Translations under genes and position numbers: made by a program | Notes under the pieces: model-generated | What the model was told of the DNA's origin: nothing | Databases searched by the model: none | Seen by the model: only the letters and a program-made list of their open reading frames with translations | Shown: piece after piece, positions 43,778 through 53,857 of the stretch | How positions within the stretch are numbered: the stretch's first letter is position 1 | How the letters are laid out: each line of letters starts with the position of its first letter | NCBI GenBank assembly: GCA_030998225.1 | Contig: JAPYXD010000604.1 | Coordinates: forward strand, 10,372,001-10,436,000 | Direction: 5' to 3' | Source of the DNA: Diplolepis rosae | Taxonomy: Eukaryota > Arthropoda > Insecta > Hymenoptera > Diplolepididae | Length of the DNA stretch: 64,000 nucleotides

Positions 43778-44106
43778 GTATCGATTGGAAGATCCTAGAG
43801 GAATGAGGATGGGGAATACTCGTTCGCCCCGTGGATCCTTTTCTGCAGAATTAGTGCAAAGATTAATACGAAGAGAGTTACAACAGAGAAGTTACAGTGA
43901 CGACACACACAGTGAAAGCGGAAGCCCTGAACCCTGTTTCCTTCATCCTGACCACGCTTGGTATGCGAATTCCAGACGAGGATCGAGCCAATCAGAGCAG
44001 CTTGAATTTGAACCTTATGAACTAAGCAAGGATTACAGCCGATCCTTGCCAGGAAGTCGTAGAAGTAGTTTCCAAAGCCCAATAGTAGGAGGAACAGATA
44101 GCAAAC
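43778..44106 (+). CDS. RIM/Fife-like scaffold, end of C2 and Ser/Arg linker
   Basis: Starts G|TAT after TTTGATTTCAG and completes WYRLEDPRGMRMGNTRSPRG, then SFSAELVQRLIRRELQQRSY. A Ser/Arg/Glu-rich stretch follows, with SDDTHSESGSPEPCFLHPDH and FEPYELSKDYSRSLPGSRRS. WYRLE closes the C2 domain. The rest is low-complexity linker with many potential phospho-sites and R-x-x-S runs (SRRGSS, SRRSS). The donor is AGCAAAC|GTAAGT. The frame stays open for 329 bp and phase fits both neighbours. Such linkers between C2A and C2B of RIM are long and poorly conserved, so RIM versus Fife stays undecided. The reverse-strand frame at 43795-44118 is a shadow. Confidence 0.9.
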
Positions 44107-44132
44107 GTAAGTATTCAAAAGTATATATTTCT

Positions 44133-45028
44133 TTAAGGGGATCCGCCAACTTTCATATTTTTATTTTTTAAGTTTAGACCTTCCATATAATATTTTTATG
44201 TTTAGTACCTTTGTTTAGAAAGATTTTGAGGGTTGTAAAAAATTCCAGCATCTTCATGTATTTTTAAAATAAAAATTTTGAGTTTTTTGGTCATTTTTTT
44301 CACATTTTTTGACTTTGAATCTTTTTTTTGTTTTTTAACCAATTGTCATGATTCTTTTGTTATTTAGTTCCTTACAATGCGTAGAAACTTTTTGGGTATG
44401 GAAAATAAGGTAATATAACTGAAAAAAGTCACAAATTGAATAAAATAAAAAAATAAATAAAAATATCCCAAAATATAAAAAAAAATGTTGCGGTCATTTT
44501 TTTTTTAACTAGAGTGCTTTCCATATCCAAAAATATTGATAATATAAGAAAGAATAAGTGGTAAAAATTTCAAAGGGTCTAAACTTTAGATTTTATTCAA
44601 GCATATGTGGGAACAAACACGGAAAATCACAACTTGCGGAAAACGGAGTTTAAAGTAAAGTCTTGTAGTGAAGCCTTAATACTCGCTATCAAAACTATCA
44701 TATATGTATATATAATACATAAAGGAAATATATATATATATATATATATTGCGTTTTTATATGGATACCTGTTATATGCTATTTTCTATATAATTAAGAA
44801 ATATTAGTAATTAAATAAACAATTTCGTGTAAAAAGCTAATTTTTGCTAAAAACGCATTATTTGTAAATCGTAGTAACTTCTAATTTTAGTTATTTTTAT
44901 AAGAAAAAAAATTAGATTATCCTAAAAATTTACACACATACTCAGAAAAGTATAATAAAAAAATAAGATTTTTGGAAAATGTAAAAAAAGTCAAAAATAT
45001 ACCAATTAAAGATGGCGGATTCCCTTAA
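44133..45028. mobile_element. GGGATCCGCC-family TTAA element, full copy
   Basis: TTAAGGGGATCCGCCAACTTT at the left and AAAGATGGCGGATTCCCTTAA at the right, TTAA 44133-44136 and 45025-45028. 896 bp, the longest copy here; relatives at 8816 and 20275. It contains a (TA) run at 44729-44749. It begins 26 bp after the splice donor at 44107. Confidence 0.85.
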
Positions 45029-45588
45029 GTGGTTGAATCACGTTAGAAGTTCAAAACATACAAGATTCCTTTCAACTTGAACTTGAAATTTTCTCAAAGA
45101 CTTCTCATTGAATTTAAAAAAATATATTACCATCCGCTTTAAAAATGGAAATCCAGCTCTATGGAATATCTCAAAATACTTAATTCAATAACAATAAGTA
45201 AATTTCTTCAACTTGCTCCATTTTATTCGAAAACTTGTTAATTTCTCCTTTAATTCAAATACTGATCAATTTTCTCTTGATTAAAGCCTCCAGCTTTCTT
45301 CAATTCAAAGACTCAATTCAAAGGAAATTCGAAAGTGCCTCAAGGCAGAAAATATAATTGAAATGGATCACTTCTTTAATTGTGGAACAAATGGAATCTG
45401 GTTGAGTGATAAAGTTGGATTTAATTAAAGAATTATCGCCTCTGGAAATTCCCATTATGAACATTTACTAGGTTTTAAAAAAGACTTTTTCAGATTCTAA
45501 TATTTTGCACGAAAGGATTCTTTTGAAATGCAAATTTATCCTTCGATTTATATAATATTTAATTAGAGAAAGATATTTCTATTTATAG
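45029..45588. other. Intronic sequence
   Basis: Unique, AT-rich. Ends in acceptor TTTCTATTTATAG. Confidence 0.5.
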
Positions 45589-45768
45589 GAGGAAGTGTGG
45601 GCGATGCAGACGTGTCCGTTTATTATAATCGAGAACGTCGTCGCAGTTCTGTAGCTCGATATGCTCGAGATCCTAAAGAAATTCTTGAAGGACTAAAATC
45701 CTTACAAAGTGCTAAGGGCGAGTTGGGAAGAACGATGAGTCTCAGTGCTGACAAGAGGCGATGCAGCA
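45589..45768 (+). CDS. RIM/Fife-like scaffold, basic linker exon
   Basis: Joined to the previous exon it reads (R)GSVGDADVSVYYNRERRRS, then SVARYARDPKEILEGLKSLQ and SAKGELGRTMSLSADKRRCS. It contains RRRSS and RTMSLS, which look like basophilic-kinase or 14-3-3-type motifs (inference), and a predicted helix around DPKEILEGLKSLQSA. Acceptor TTTATAG|GA and donor CAGCA|GTGAGT are both good. It leaves in phase 1, so at least one more exon must follow. None is evident in the remaining 18 kb except the doubtful candidates noted. Confidence 0.88.
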
Positions 45769-46337
45769 GTGAGTAATTTCGCCTGATCGCTTAATTTGCC
45801 ATCATTGTACTAATCTAAGTCCTAGCCTCTGTATCTGTCGATCGATCTGTTCACTCCCATCTCCTTTATTTCTGCTCTAATCAACGATTTTTCAGTCATG
45901 CATTATCGTTTCCCACAAGCATCCTTGGCTGGTCGCCTAACGACCTGCAAACGTTTGTGTCACGAAATATTCAGTGTTAAAGCATTGCTTGCATCTCACA
46001 TTTTCAATCTCAATGTGCATTCGTCTATTCTATTCTATTCGTCCTTGTCAATTTACTACACATTTATTTTCCAATTTTCCCTATTTTTATACGTTTATTT
46101 CCAATTTTTATATATTTTTTCGTTTACCATTTTTTTCTGTGTCACCTGTGCGCTTTGACCGAGCGAACGTCACTTTTTTCGTTTTGGGATAAACGACTCA
46201 ATGGTATTTTCAAATTTTCAACAAAAAATGAACTGACCAATTCTAAAGAAATGAAAATAACGTTCGCGTCGAGAAAAATTCAATCGCTATTGTTTTAAGG
46301 GAATCGACATGGAAATGGTGTGAATTTCAAGTTGTAT
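45769..46337. other. Intron with one doubtful acceptor
   Basis: A good-looking acceptor (GATTTTTCAG at about 45895) opens a frame beginning HYRFPQASLAGRLTTCKRLC that has the right phase to follow the previous exon. No convincing donor follows before a pyrimidine-rich, TTTATTTTC-type stretch. I do not call it an exon. Confidence 0.35.
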
Positions 46338-46556
46338 CTAACTGGGACAGGTTGTCCCGGGAACAACGCAAACGACCAGGATCGATGCTTCATTCCCTAT
46401 CATTGTTCCTGGTGTTGTTGCTATAAGTGTTTCATCCTCGTTAAGTCGTTGAATGTCAAACACAGCTGGGCTCACCAACGATTCACAAAGCTTCATTGAT
46501 CTGTCCTTATACTCAATTGCCTTTGTGGCTCGATACACTTCAGAAAGAAGATGCAT
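46338..46556 (-). CDS. Unrecognised 72-codon open frame
   Basis: On the minus strand, MHLLSEVYRATKAIEYKDRS then MKLCESLVSPAVFDIQRLNE and DETLIATTPGTMIGNEASIL. The composition is balanced and protein-like, and base use is clearly less AT-rich than the surroundings. A CCTAG precedes the ATG on its strand, so it could be an exon or part of a processed fragment. I recognise no domain and no partner exon. It may be a fossil of a transposon or captured gene. Confidence 0.3.
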   Translation of the reverse strand: MHLLSEVYRATKAIEYKDRSMKLCESLVSPAVFDIQRLNEDETLIATTPGTMIGNEASILVVCVVPGTTCPS

Positions 46557-46740
46557 CTAGGAATGCATATCGAACTCTATCAATATATTTTATGGATTTA
46601 TTATTGTAAGATCATTTTCTTATAAAAGACGATTAAGAACTTAAAGATTTATTAACAATTAGACTTAACAGTAAAATTTTGCAACATTTTAACTAAAACG
46701 AAGTTAAAGATATTTTGTTGTAAACTAAGAAATGGCCTTT
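46557..46740. other. Intronic spacer
   Basis: Nothing recognised. Confidence 0.4.
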
Positions 46741-47429
46741 TACAGGAATTTGGTCACGTGATCCGGTTTTGTGGTCTTATGACTAATTTTAATAATTTTT
46801 TGTAAATTCAGTTTATTTATAATTTCATATTTGAGAAAATTTTAAAAAAAGGTCACATGACCAAATTTATTCAGTACCATTAACGCGAAATGAGTACAAC
46901 GGTTATATAGTTACGTTACCGATTCAGTTTTGTATCAATCCTGCACTTAATGATAATCAATTTATAATAATATAACTAATTCCATCTCTATATTCTTGAT
47001 AATCTGACAAAGTTTTAAAGTATTTATTATTTTCAAAAGAAATTTGGTGGAAACTAAAATGTGCTTCTTTGGTCACGTGATCCAGTTGTTCTGTGGTAAA
47101 ATGACTAATTAAGATTTTTAAAGATTTCTTGTGAATTCATTCTACTTATAATTTCATATTTGAGAAGATTGAAAAAAAAGGTCAAATGACCAAATTTATT
47201 CAGTACCATTATCGCATAATGGATTACACGGTTATTGTTATGTTACCGATTGAGTTTTATATAAATCCTGCACTTGATGATAATCCATTTATAATATTAT
47301 AAATAATTCCGTCTCTATATTCTTAATAATCTGCCACAGTTTGAAAGCATTTATTATTTTTGAAAGAAAGTTGGTGGAAGCTAAAATGTGTTTCTTTGGT
47401 CACGTGATCCAGGTGTTGCATGCCCTTAA
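46741..47429. repeat. Tandemly duplicated MITE-derived unit, about 320 bp x 2
   Basis: GGTCACGTGATCC recurs at 46752, 47071 and 47398 (periods 319 and 327). Between them both units share GGTCA(C/A)ATGACCAAATTTATTC, CAGTACCATTA, GTTACCGATT and CCTGCACTT(A/G)ATGATAATC. The right end GCATGCCCTTAAGG ends in TTAA at 47426-47429. It looks like a TTAA MITE whose body has been duplicated in tandem. Confidence 0.75.
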
Positions 47430-47787
47430 GGATATTTAGGCACTGCAGATAACCTTATAGTTAATCAAATCTCTCGATTCATGTTTTCAAAAAAAGAAAA
47501 TTAAACCACTAATTAATTGTAATAAAAATAAAAATCTGAGAATGCTTCAGAAATAATTGATTGCTTTGGATTCTTTATTTAGAAATATTTATTCAAATTT
47601 TCATGTTTTTTCTATTTAGGTTGAATTAGAATTATTTTTATTAAAGAGATCTAATAATTTTTAAAATGATATATTCGGTTTAAACTTATCTGAGAAACAT
47701 AAAAAACTTCCAATAATCAAAAAATTGTCAAGAAAATACCTAAAATATTTTGTACGAGTACTATTTTGAAAAAAGAAAAAACTTTGA
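47430..47787. other. Intronic sequence
   Basis: AT-rich, nothing recognised. Confidence 0.4.
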
Positions 47788-48102
47788 TTAATGGCATACG
47801 ATACTTGGGAAATTAGCAAATTTTATTGATTTTAAGTTTCTACATGTTTGTGTCCAAAATACATAGAATTTTGATTTCAAAATTTGGGGAATGGTAGAGA
47901 AGATAAAAAGGGACGTAGATAGACAAATTTTAGTTTGAAAAATAGAAAAAATTTCAGTTTTAGTAAAATCTATCTTCATCTTTTCTACCATTTCCTAAAT
48001 TTTGAAAACAAAATTTGATGGGTTTTGGACACAAATATTTAGAAACTGGACCAAGTTGTTTACATAAACTTGTTACTTTTCTGAAGTATCACATACCCTT
48101 AA
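47788..48102. mobile_element. GGCATACGATACTT-family TTAA MITE, copy 3
   Basis: TTAATGGCATACGATACTTGG at the left and AGTATCACATACCCTTAA at the right. The arms carry TTTCTACATGTTTGTGTCCA and TTGGACACAAATATTTAGAA. TTAA at 47788-47791 and 48099-48102. Confidence 0.8.
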
Positions 48103-48420
48103 AGAAGTCAAATAAGAAATTATTTCAACTTGAAATGAATACTTACAAATTTAAATTGAAAACTTACTTATTCAAAGTTTGGAAATTTTAAAGAATTCCA
48201 TCCAAAAAGCAATATGAAAAATTTTAGTTTTAAAGAAAATATAAAATATGGAAAGTAATTTCTATGAAATTTGTTTTTTTCCAAAACAAGTAATTAATGA
48301 ATTCTTCTTCAAGAAAGAATAAGAACCTAGAGAAATTACAAAAGCATCTAAGTAAACTTCAAGTTATCATAGAAATTCTTATTGCATAAACAATAAAAAT
48401 AAAACTTTCCAACCTCAATA
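48103..48420. other. Intronic or intergenic spacer
   Basis: AT-rich, nothing recognised. Confidence 0.4.
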
Positions 48421-48854
48421 TTAAGGTCATGTAACACTTATCGATCCCTATGTTACCAATAATTTTTTATCTGTAATTTCAAGTCCAAATACAATGAAAT
48501 ATCGGATTGACAATTTATAAATTTAAATAAATGGCACTAAAGATTTTCTCACTTCTAAATATTTATAATTGAGAAAAAATTTCTTTCCATAAATAAATGT
48601 CCCTTGATTCTAAACATTTAAGAGTTAATAAAACTTCCTCACTGCCTTTTATTTAATTTCAGAAATATTTATTGGATTATCCCAGAAATAATTGCCAATT
48701 TCACATATAGATGTTTTTGACCATCTTCTTGAATGTTTTCTTTTCATGTCATGATTTTTTCCTTCTGGCATTTGTTAGCTGTCACTCTTAGCTTTCTTTA
48801 CAAACGAATTGCGCGTAATTTCGATTACAGTTGTTAGTTTCTGGGGATTTTTAC

Positions 48855-49045
48855 TCAAAGATGAGCATCGTTCAGGTTAGCCAAATGAAGTTGATGATGA
48901 CCAAATCAAAGCCATAATCAAATGGGATCGTTATGTAACTGTGCGAGAGATTGAAGAAATGTTAAAAATACCAAAATCAACAATCCACTGGATATTTGGA
49001 TTCCAAATGAATTGAAAGAAATTCATTTAACAAAACGCATCAACT
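48855..49045 (+). pseudogene. Mariner transposase, N-terminal part
   Basis: LKDEHRSG, a stop, then PNEVDDDQIKAIIKWD, VTVREIEEMLKIPKSTIHW and, after a frameshift, PNELKEIHLTKRIN. This is the second DNA-binding HTH and the linker of a mariner transposase. The region before it, which should hold the first HTH, is not in frame. It ends at the 516-bp insertion. Confidence 0.8.
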
Positions 49046-49049
49046 CTTC

Positions 49050-49565
49050 CCCAGTGCGAAGTTAGACACGGCCCAACACTGGCCCAGCATTGGCAAAAAT
49101 TTACCGATGATCGGTCACCCATATCGTGCCATTGCTGAATTGATAACTCCGGTATGCACTCGGCGGCCAATTCTGGCCCAAACTCTGGCCACCAACACTT
49201 GTTTTCGGCACAACAATGGGCCAATGCTGTGCCGAACTCTGGTTTTCTCACTTCCAGAATGGTTTGCCGAGGTAAAAGTGATACACGGCCGAGTAATGTG
49301 CCATCCATGGGCCGGACTCTGGCTCTTCAACTTTCGAAACTGGATGCCATAGTAAAACTGACAATCCGCTTGGTATAGGGCCGATACTGGGCCAAGTTTC
49401 GGCTAATGGTCGGTCAATTTAAACAGTCTTCAAAGGCCGCCGTCGTCGGACCAGCATTTGATCGATGCAAACGGTGACACTGACCCAATATCAACAGCCG
49501 ACTCTTGGCTGCCGAGATTAGACCAATATTTTGCCGTATTATCAACTTCGGCAATTCGCACTTGG
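49050..49565. mobile_element. GGCC-word foldback element inside transposase
   Basis: CCAGTGCGAAGTT at the left and the mirror AACTTCGG...TTCGCACTTGG at the right. Between them short words repeat in both orientations: GGCCCA, TGGGCC, GGCCGA, TCGGCC, AACTCTGG. GC content is well above both the host transposon and the genome. The four mutually overlapping open frames here (49027-49378) are by-products of the symmetrical composition. Confidence 0.7.
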
Positions 49566-50195
49566 ATTGGAATTTGAATCTTAAACGCAATGAATTCGAT
49601 CCTCTTTTTAAACGAATTATCACTGGTGATGAAAAATGGATTGTTTACAATAATGTCATTCGAAAACGATCATGGTCCAAGCGTGATAGACCACCACAAA
49701 GAACATCGAGGGCTGAATTGCATCAAAACAAGATTATGCTGTCTGCTTGGTGGGATTGGAAAAGTGTGGTATTTTTGAGCTGCTTCCAAGGAACCAAACG
49801 ATTAATTCGGATGTCTACTGTCGTCAGCTGAACAAGTTGAACGCAGTGGTCAAAGAAAAACGGCCAGAATTGGTCAATATTAAAGGTGTAATTTTTCACC
49901 ATGACAACGCTACACCACACACATCTTTAGCCACTCGCCAAAAATGATTAAGGTATGGTTGGGAAGTGATGTTACATCCACCAGATAGCCCTGACCTTGC
50001 ACCATCAGATTACTATTTATTTCGATCTTTGCAGAACTCCTTGAATGGTAAAACTTTCAATGATGATGAAGCTGTGAAATCGCACTTGGTTCATTTTTTT
50101 GCCAATAAAGAACAGAAGTTCTATGAGCGTGTAATCACAAAGTAACCAGAAATATGGCAAAAGGTCATTGAACAAAATGAAAAATATATAATTTT
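49566..50195 (+). pseudogene. Mariner transposase, catalytic part, frameshifted
   Basis: After the insert: LNLKRNEFDPLFKRIITGDE then KWIVYNNVIRKRSWSKRD, with the first catalytic Asp in TGDEKW. AELHQNKIMLSAWWDW follows. A frameshift leads to FELLPRNQTINSDVYCRQLN and VIFHHDNATPHTS (second catalytic Asp in HHDN). A stop follows RQK, then HPPDSPDLAPSDYYLFRSLQ (DLAPSD with the third catalytic Asp), DDEAVKSHLVHFFANKEQKF and a stop in ITK-PEIWQKVIEQN. All catalytic residues survive on paper, but at least two stops and one frameshift make it inactive. Confidence 0.88.
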
Positions 50196-50915
50196 AGTAA
50201 GGCGACCATGCGCGTCAAAAAAAAAGGACAATTTCAGGAACGTTTTTCGGAAATACAGTGAAAGCTATCGAATTTTCTTTTTCAGTTTTTAATCAAGTGT
50301 ATGTCAACGTACAAAAAAAATTCTTTTTTACATAATTCCGATAAAAAATGTCCTCTTCCGGATCAAGTTTCTGCGACTAGTTTTTTGGGAGGTCCAAAAT
50401 GGGCGAACTGGCTGTACCTTCAAATTTGAAACTGGAACAAAAATCAAAGAATTTTTTGAAAATATATATCATACACTAGTGAACCACGTAGGGGATTTTG
50501 ATTATACTAATTTTTTGAAGAATTGTAAGCATATGAGCAAAAAATTCATTTTTTTACGTAAAAATTTCATACTGCATTGTTTATAAAAAGAAAACTTTAC
50601 AACATATCAAAAAATCCCTACGTGGTTCACTAGATTATATGTCTATAAAAATGTTCTCAAAATTTGAAAACAATCGATAAAGATTTGTAGCTGCTATTAG
50701 TTCGCCCGATTTGAAAAATGGTGTTTCGAGAAAAAGTCTCAAGATGCAACAAACGCGGCGCGAGGCGCCTTCGAAAACTGCCGTCAACAACCAGTTCGAG
50801 ATTCTTTATGACCACAAGACATTTTTGTTCTTATTCTGGAGGGTTTTAGGAAAATTTTAGGCTTACAAAAAAAATTTCGATTTTTTGATAGTTGCATGGT
50901 GGCCTTACCCCTTAA
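50194..50915. mobile_element. Foldback element, GTAAGGCNACCATGC ends
   Basis: GTAAGGCGACCATGCGCG at about 50197 and GCATGGTGGCCTTACC at about 50893. The right end continues into CCCTTAA (50909-50915), so it is probably another TTAA element with a decayed left site. The inner pair CACTAGTGAACCACGTAGG and CCTACGTGGTTCACTAG confirms the foldback structure. Inserted just after the mariner coding region. Confidence 0.65.
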
Positions 50916-51059
50916 AAAAACTGTGTTTTATTTGTATGAAAAAATCGGCAATTACTTCTGGGACAACCCAATAACTTTCTATTTTATTTTTTATTGACAT
51001 GAGTTGACACGGGAAAAGTGTCGGCAACGTGGAAATCTATAATTGATACATGACCTTAA

Positions 51060-51786
51060 GGATCTTAAATTTTTTTGTTTTTTCATCATGAAGACACTGT
51101 AGAATTATATGAAATTCTGTATTAGTGAACATTATGAAATATCAATTGAATATAATTGTGTGAAAAGAGGATATTAAAATCATGGTTATCAATTGAATGC
51201 TTCGATATCCCAGTAAGTTGTTTGAAAGCAGATAAAGCGACACTCTAGGATTATATATTCCCTTGTGGGAAGATAAATTTCATTAAGAAGACATCGCACG
51301 CTTATGAGCACATGCACATTTCGTCGTGCTTTCACCTTGACATTGATGCTAATTAGTCATCATCCTGGTCGATCTTCGTCAGGCAAATAAACTTTGATTT
51401 CGTGGATGTCTATCATTGGCCGCAAGAGATTTATCATTCGTTCTGTCCTCTGTCTCTTTCACTGTTTCTGTCTTCCTCATGTGAGTCCATTAACATCTGA
51501 ACTTCTGGATGAAATCTCTAATAACATTCACATCTACCTGTAAAGACGTGAAAGCTGCTATTTGTTTCGAGAAAGTTTTGAGAAATTTGTATTCACGTTA
51601 AAATAACAAAACTTGATTACATTTGCAGTAGAACCCAATCAGAATTATGTAAAAGTGTATAAAAAATGCACGTTTTCATGAAAAAGGATTGTGAATGTTT
51701 TGAAGGTATTTTACCAGAAGTGCACTGACTTCCGATAACGCTCTGCTTGCAGTCATGCCTGATGTCTGCATCTACACGTACATATA
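51060..51786. other. Spacer
   Basis: Unique sequence with pyrimidine-rich text near 51430-51480. No open frame or repeat recognised. Confidence 0.4.
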
Positions 51787-53330
51787 CAGGGTGAGGCACA
51801 TAAAGTGCTACAGAGTGATAACACTCAAACTATTGATCATATCCAAAAATGTTTCAGACAAAAGTTTCAGTGTTGGAGAAGGCCGTCATACTGGACCACC
51901 CTATTGTTTTATCGGTGGAGGCGCTGAACCTACGTCGAGGTCAACTCCACTTTTTTAAATGGAACCATGTATTTTTTTTTCGATGACATTATTACCGATT
52001 TTAAAACGAATTCAGCGACCTACAACACAAGGTTATTCTAGTCACGCAAAGTATGAAAATAGTCGAAAACTAATTTTAATTTCTTTTCATTTTTTACGAT
52101 ACCCATGATAATACACATCGATAGAGTATTGTTGACATCGGCAGAAAGTAAGCATTTTCTGTTGACATATCAGTTAGTCACGCATTAGCTTCTAATGTGA
52201 GTACATCGGAATGCGAAAATGAACGATTTTCAAGAATATTTTGATATGTTGATGATGCTCGGGGAATGCCGTAAACATTACAGAAACGCCCAAGATTTGT
52301 ATGCGGCTCGTTATCCGAATAGGCAACAAAAATCGTAACGGCTTTTAAGCGATTAGCTGACCGTTTCTGTCGCTTCGGTACAGAGAAACAAACACGAGTC
52401 AATCGTCGACCAATTGTTAATGAAAATAATGCGGCTACTATCCTAGCGTTTGCTGCACTAAATCCATATGCGAGAAGCAGGCAAATGGAAAAAAAGAGTG
52501 GTCCGTTAATTGTTGGTGCGGCATTGTCGACGATCACGTCATTGGTCCATATTTTTTTGAAGGTCGCTTGACTAGGAAAGTTTACGCAAACTTTCTGCAA
52601 AACGTACTGCCTCAATTAATGGAAGACGTGCCCTTGCATGTTCGCATGAACATGTGGATGCAACACGACGTTGCACCACCCCATTATGCGCTGTCTTCAA
52701 GACAAGTGATGAATGAGATTTTTGAGGAAAAGTGGATAGGACGAGGCGGCCCTGTAGCTTGGCCACCTCGTTCGACAGATCTAACATCACCAGATTACTT
52801 TTTATGGGGTTTTGTCAAAGAACGCGTAATGGCGGTAGCACCTACCACGCCTGACGACATGAAAGAAAGAATACGCCGAGCATGTACCGAAATTACACTA
52901 CAAATGTTGGCTGAAGTTAGACGGTCTTTTCATAAGCGAATTAAAAAGTGCTTACAAGTCGAGGGCCATCACTTCGAGCATCATCGGTAGGTAGACCCGA
53001 ACCAAGGTTAGTGGATCCTTTGAAAGTGATTATTCCGATATGTTTCGATTTTTCGACTATTTTCATACTTTGCGTGACTAGAATAACCTTGTGTTGTAGG
53101 TCGCTGAATTCGTCTTAAAATGGGTAATAATGTCATAGAAAAAAATACATGGTTCCATTTAAAAAAGTGGAGTTGACCTTGACGTAGGTTCAGCGCCTCC
53201 ACCGATGAAAAAATAGGGTGGTCCAGTATGACGGCCTTCTCGAACACTGAAACTTTTGTCTGAAACATTTTTGGATAAGATCAATAGTTTGAGTGCTATC
53301 ACTCTGTAACACTTTATGTGCCTCACCCTG
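51787..53330 (+). mobile_element. Long-TIR Tc1/mariner-superfamily transposon
   Basis: Inverted repeats of about 280 bp: 51787-52068 against 53047-53330, starting CAGGGTGAGGCACATAAAG and ending CTTTATGTGCCTCACCCTG. TATA flanks both sides, compatible with a TA target. The element is 1,544 bp and contains an internally deleted transposase. The arms are about 95 percent alike by eye, so insertion is fairly recent. Confidence 0.88.
52219..52990 (+). pseudogene. DDE transposase, middle deleted
   Basis: N-terminal part from ATG 52219: MNDFQEYFDMLMMLGECRKH then YRNAQDLYAARYPNRQQKS. A one-base frameshift at about 52337 follows, then TAFKRLADRFCRFGTE and ARSRQMEKKSG, a helix-turn-helix region (DUF4817-like). 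The sequence then jumps directly to WSVNCWCGIVDDHVIGPYFF and an open frame to 52990: MWMQHDVAPPHYALSSRQVM (with the QHD catalytic position), WPPRSTDLTSPDYFLWGFVK (third acidic position) and FHKRIKKCLQVEGHHFEHHR. About 100 residues with the first catalytic Asp are missing. The intact C-terminal frame suggests the deletion is young, or that the element moves with help from a full copy elsewhere. Confidence 0.85.
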
Positions 53331-53469
53331 TATATCTTGAAATGAATATAATTGTTACTCGGCCTGCTACCAACAATAACAGCACGATTAAAACGATAAA
53401 CAATATTAAAAAAAAAAACAAAGTAGTTGATCCTAGTGAGCAACAACTCGATTTTTAGCTGGTTACCTA

Positions 53470-53857
53470 ACTTTTTGATCGTTTTCTGTGCGTCGGTGTA
53501 AAGCTCTATTGTCACAGGTACTTGTTCAAGAAAATAGAACCTATTTGTTTATCTATTGTGTTTTTTCTTCTTTTTCTGCAAATACAAATAAACGCGATAA
53601 CTGCCCGTTCGCTCGGTTGAAATGCGATTCCATCGATCTGCCACCAACTGCCAACCACCAACACCACCACCAACAAATAGCGGACCATCGTGTCCTGGCA
53701 CGATCAAGAGAGTCCGTAGTCCCAACAGTTTATGTGTGGCAGTGCGAGCCTGTGTCTCCGAGGACCGGTAAATCGGCCTCCTTCCCTCTACCGCACGCCA
53801 CACGACCCCGATAGATTGTTCTGGCAAGCCACTGTCAACCACCGTTTCCGGCCTCTG
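53470..53857 (+). other. GC-rich island, possible first exon with donor
   Basis: A stretch with far higher GC than its surroundings and no match to any repeat here. It ends in an excellent donor, GGCCTCTG|GTAAGA. Upstream is a pyrimidine run (TTTTTTCTTCTTTTTCTG). An ATG at about 53731 opens MCGSASLCLRGPVNRPPSLY, continuing in frame to the donor, and a shorter ATG frame precedes it (MRFHRSATNCQPPTPPPTN, stop). It could be an alternative promoter/first exon of the scaffold gene or the 5' UTR of another gene to the right. I found no conserved domain. Confidence 0.3.

Larger units (their letters stand above)
48672..50971 (+). mobile_element. Mariner, 2.3 kb, carrying two later insertions
   Basis: TIRs TTGGATTATCCCAGAAATAA then TTGCCAATTT at the left, and AAATCGGCAATTACTTCTGG then GACAACCCAA at the right. 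TA flanks (48670-48671, 50972-50973). Inside, a transposase runs on the plus strand but is cut by a 516-bp insert (49050-49565), and a further element of about 0.72 kb (50194-50915) lies after it. Removing these leaves about 1.07 kb, slightly short for a mariner. Confidence 0.88.
48421..51059. mobile_element. AGGTCATG-family TTAA element split by a mariner
   Basis: TTAAGGTCATGTAACACTTA then TCGATCCCTATGTTACC at the left, and GTCGGCAACGTGGAAATC then GATACATGACCTTAA at the right. TTAA 48421-48424 and 51056-51059. Without the inserted 2.3-kb mariner it would be only about 340 bp. Confidence 0.75.

Noticed and set aside
43795..44118. 107-codon minus-strand open frame
   Set aside because: Shadow of the plus-strand scaffold exon at 43778-44106, whose splice phases fit its neighbours.
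45898..46158. Frame after a good acceptor, beginning HYRFPQASLAGRLTTCKRLC, in right phase to follow the exon at 45589
   Set aside because: No convincing donor or in-context stop, and the frame runs into pyrimidine-rich low-complexity text. Kept only as a note.
49027..49378. Four overlapping open frames on both strands
   Set aside because: They arise from the GC-rich, internally symmetrical foldback insert and agree with no protein family.
52178..52790. Minus-strand open frames of 145 and 72 codons
   Set aside because: Antisense to the plus-strand DDE transposase, which carries recognisable motifs.
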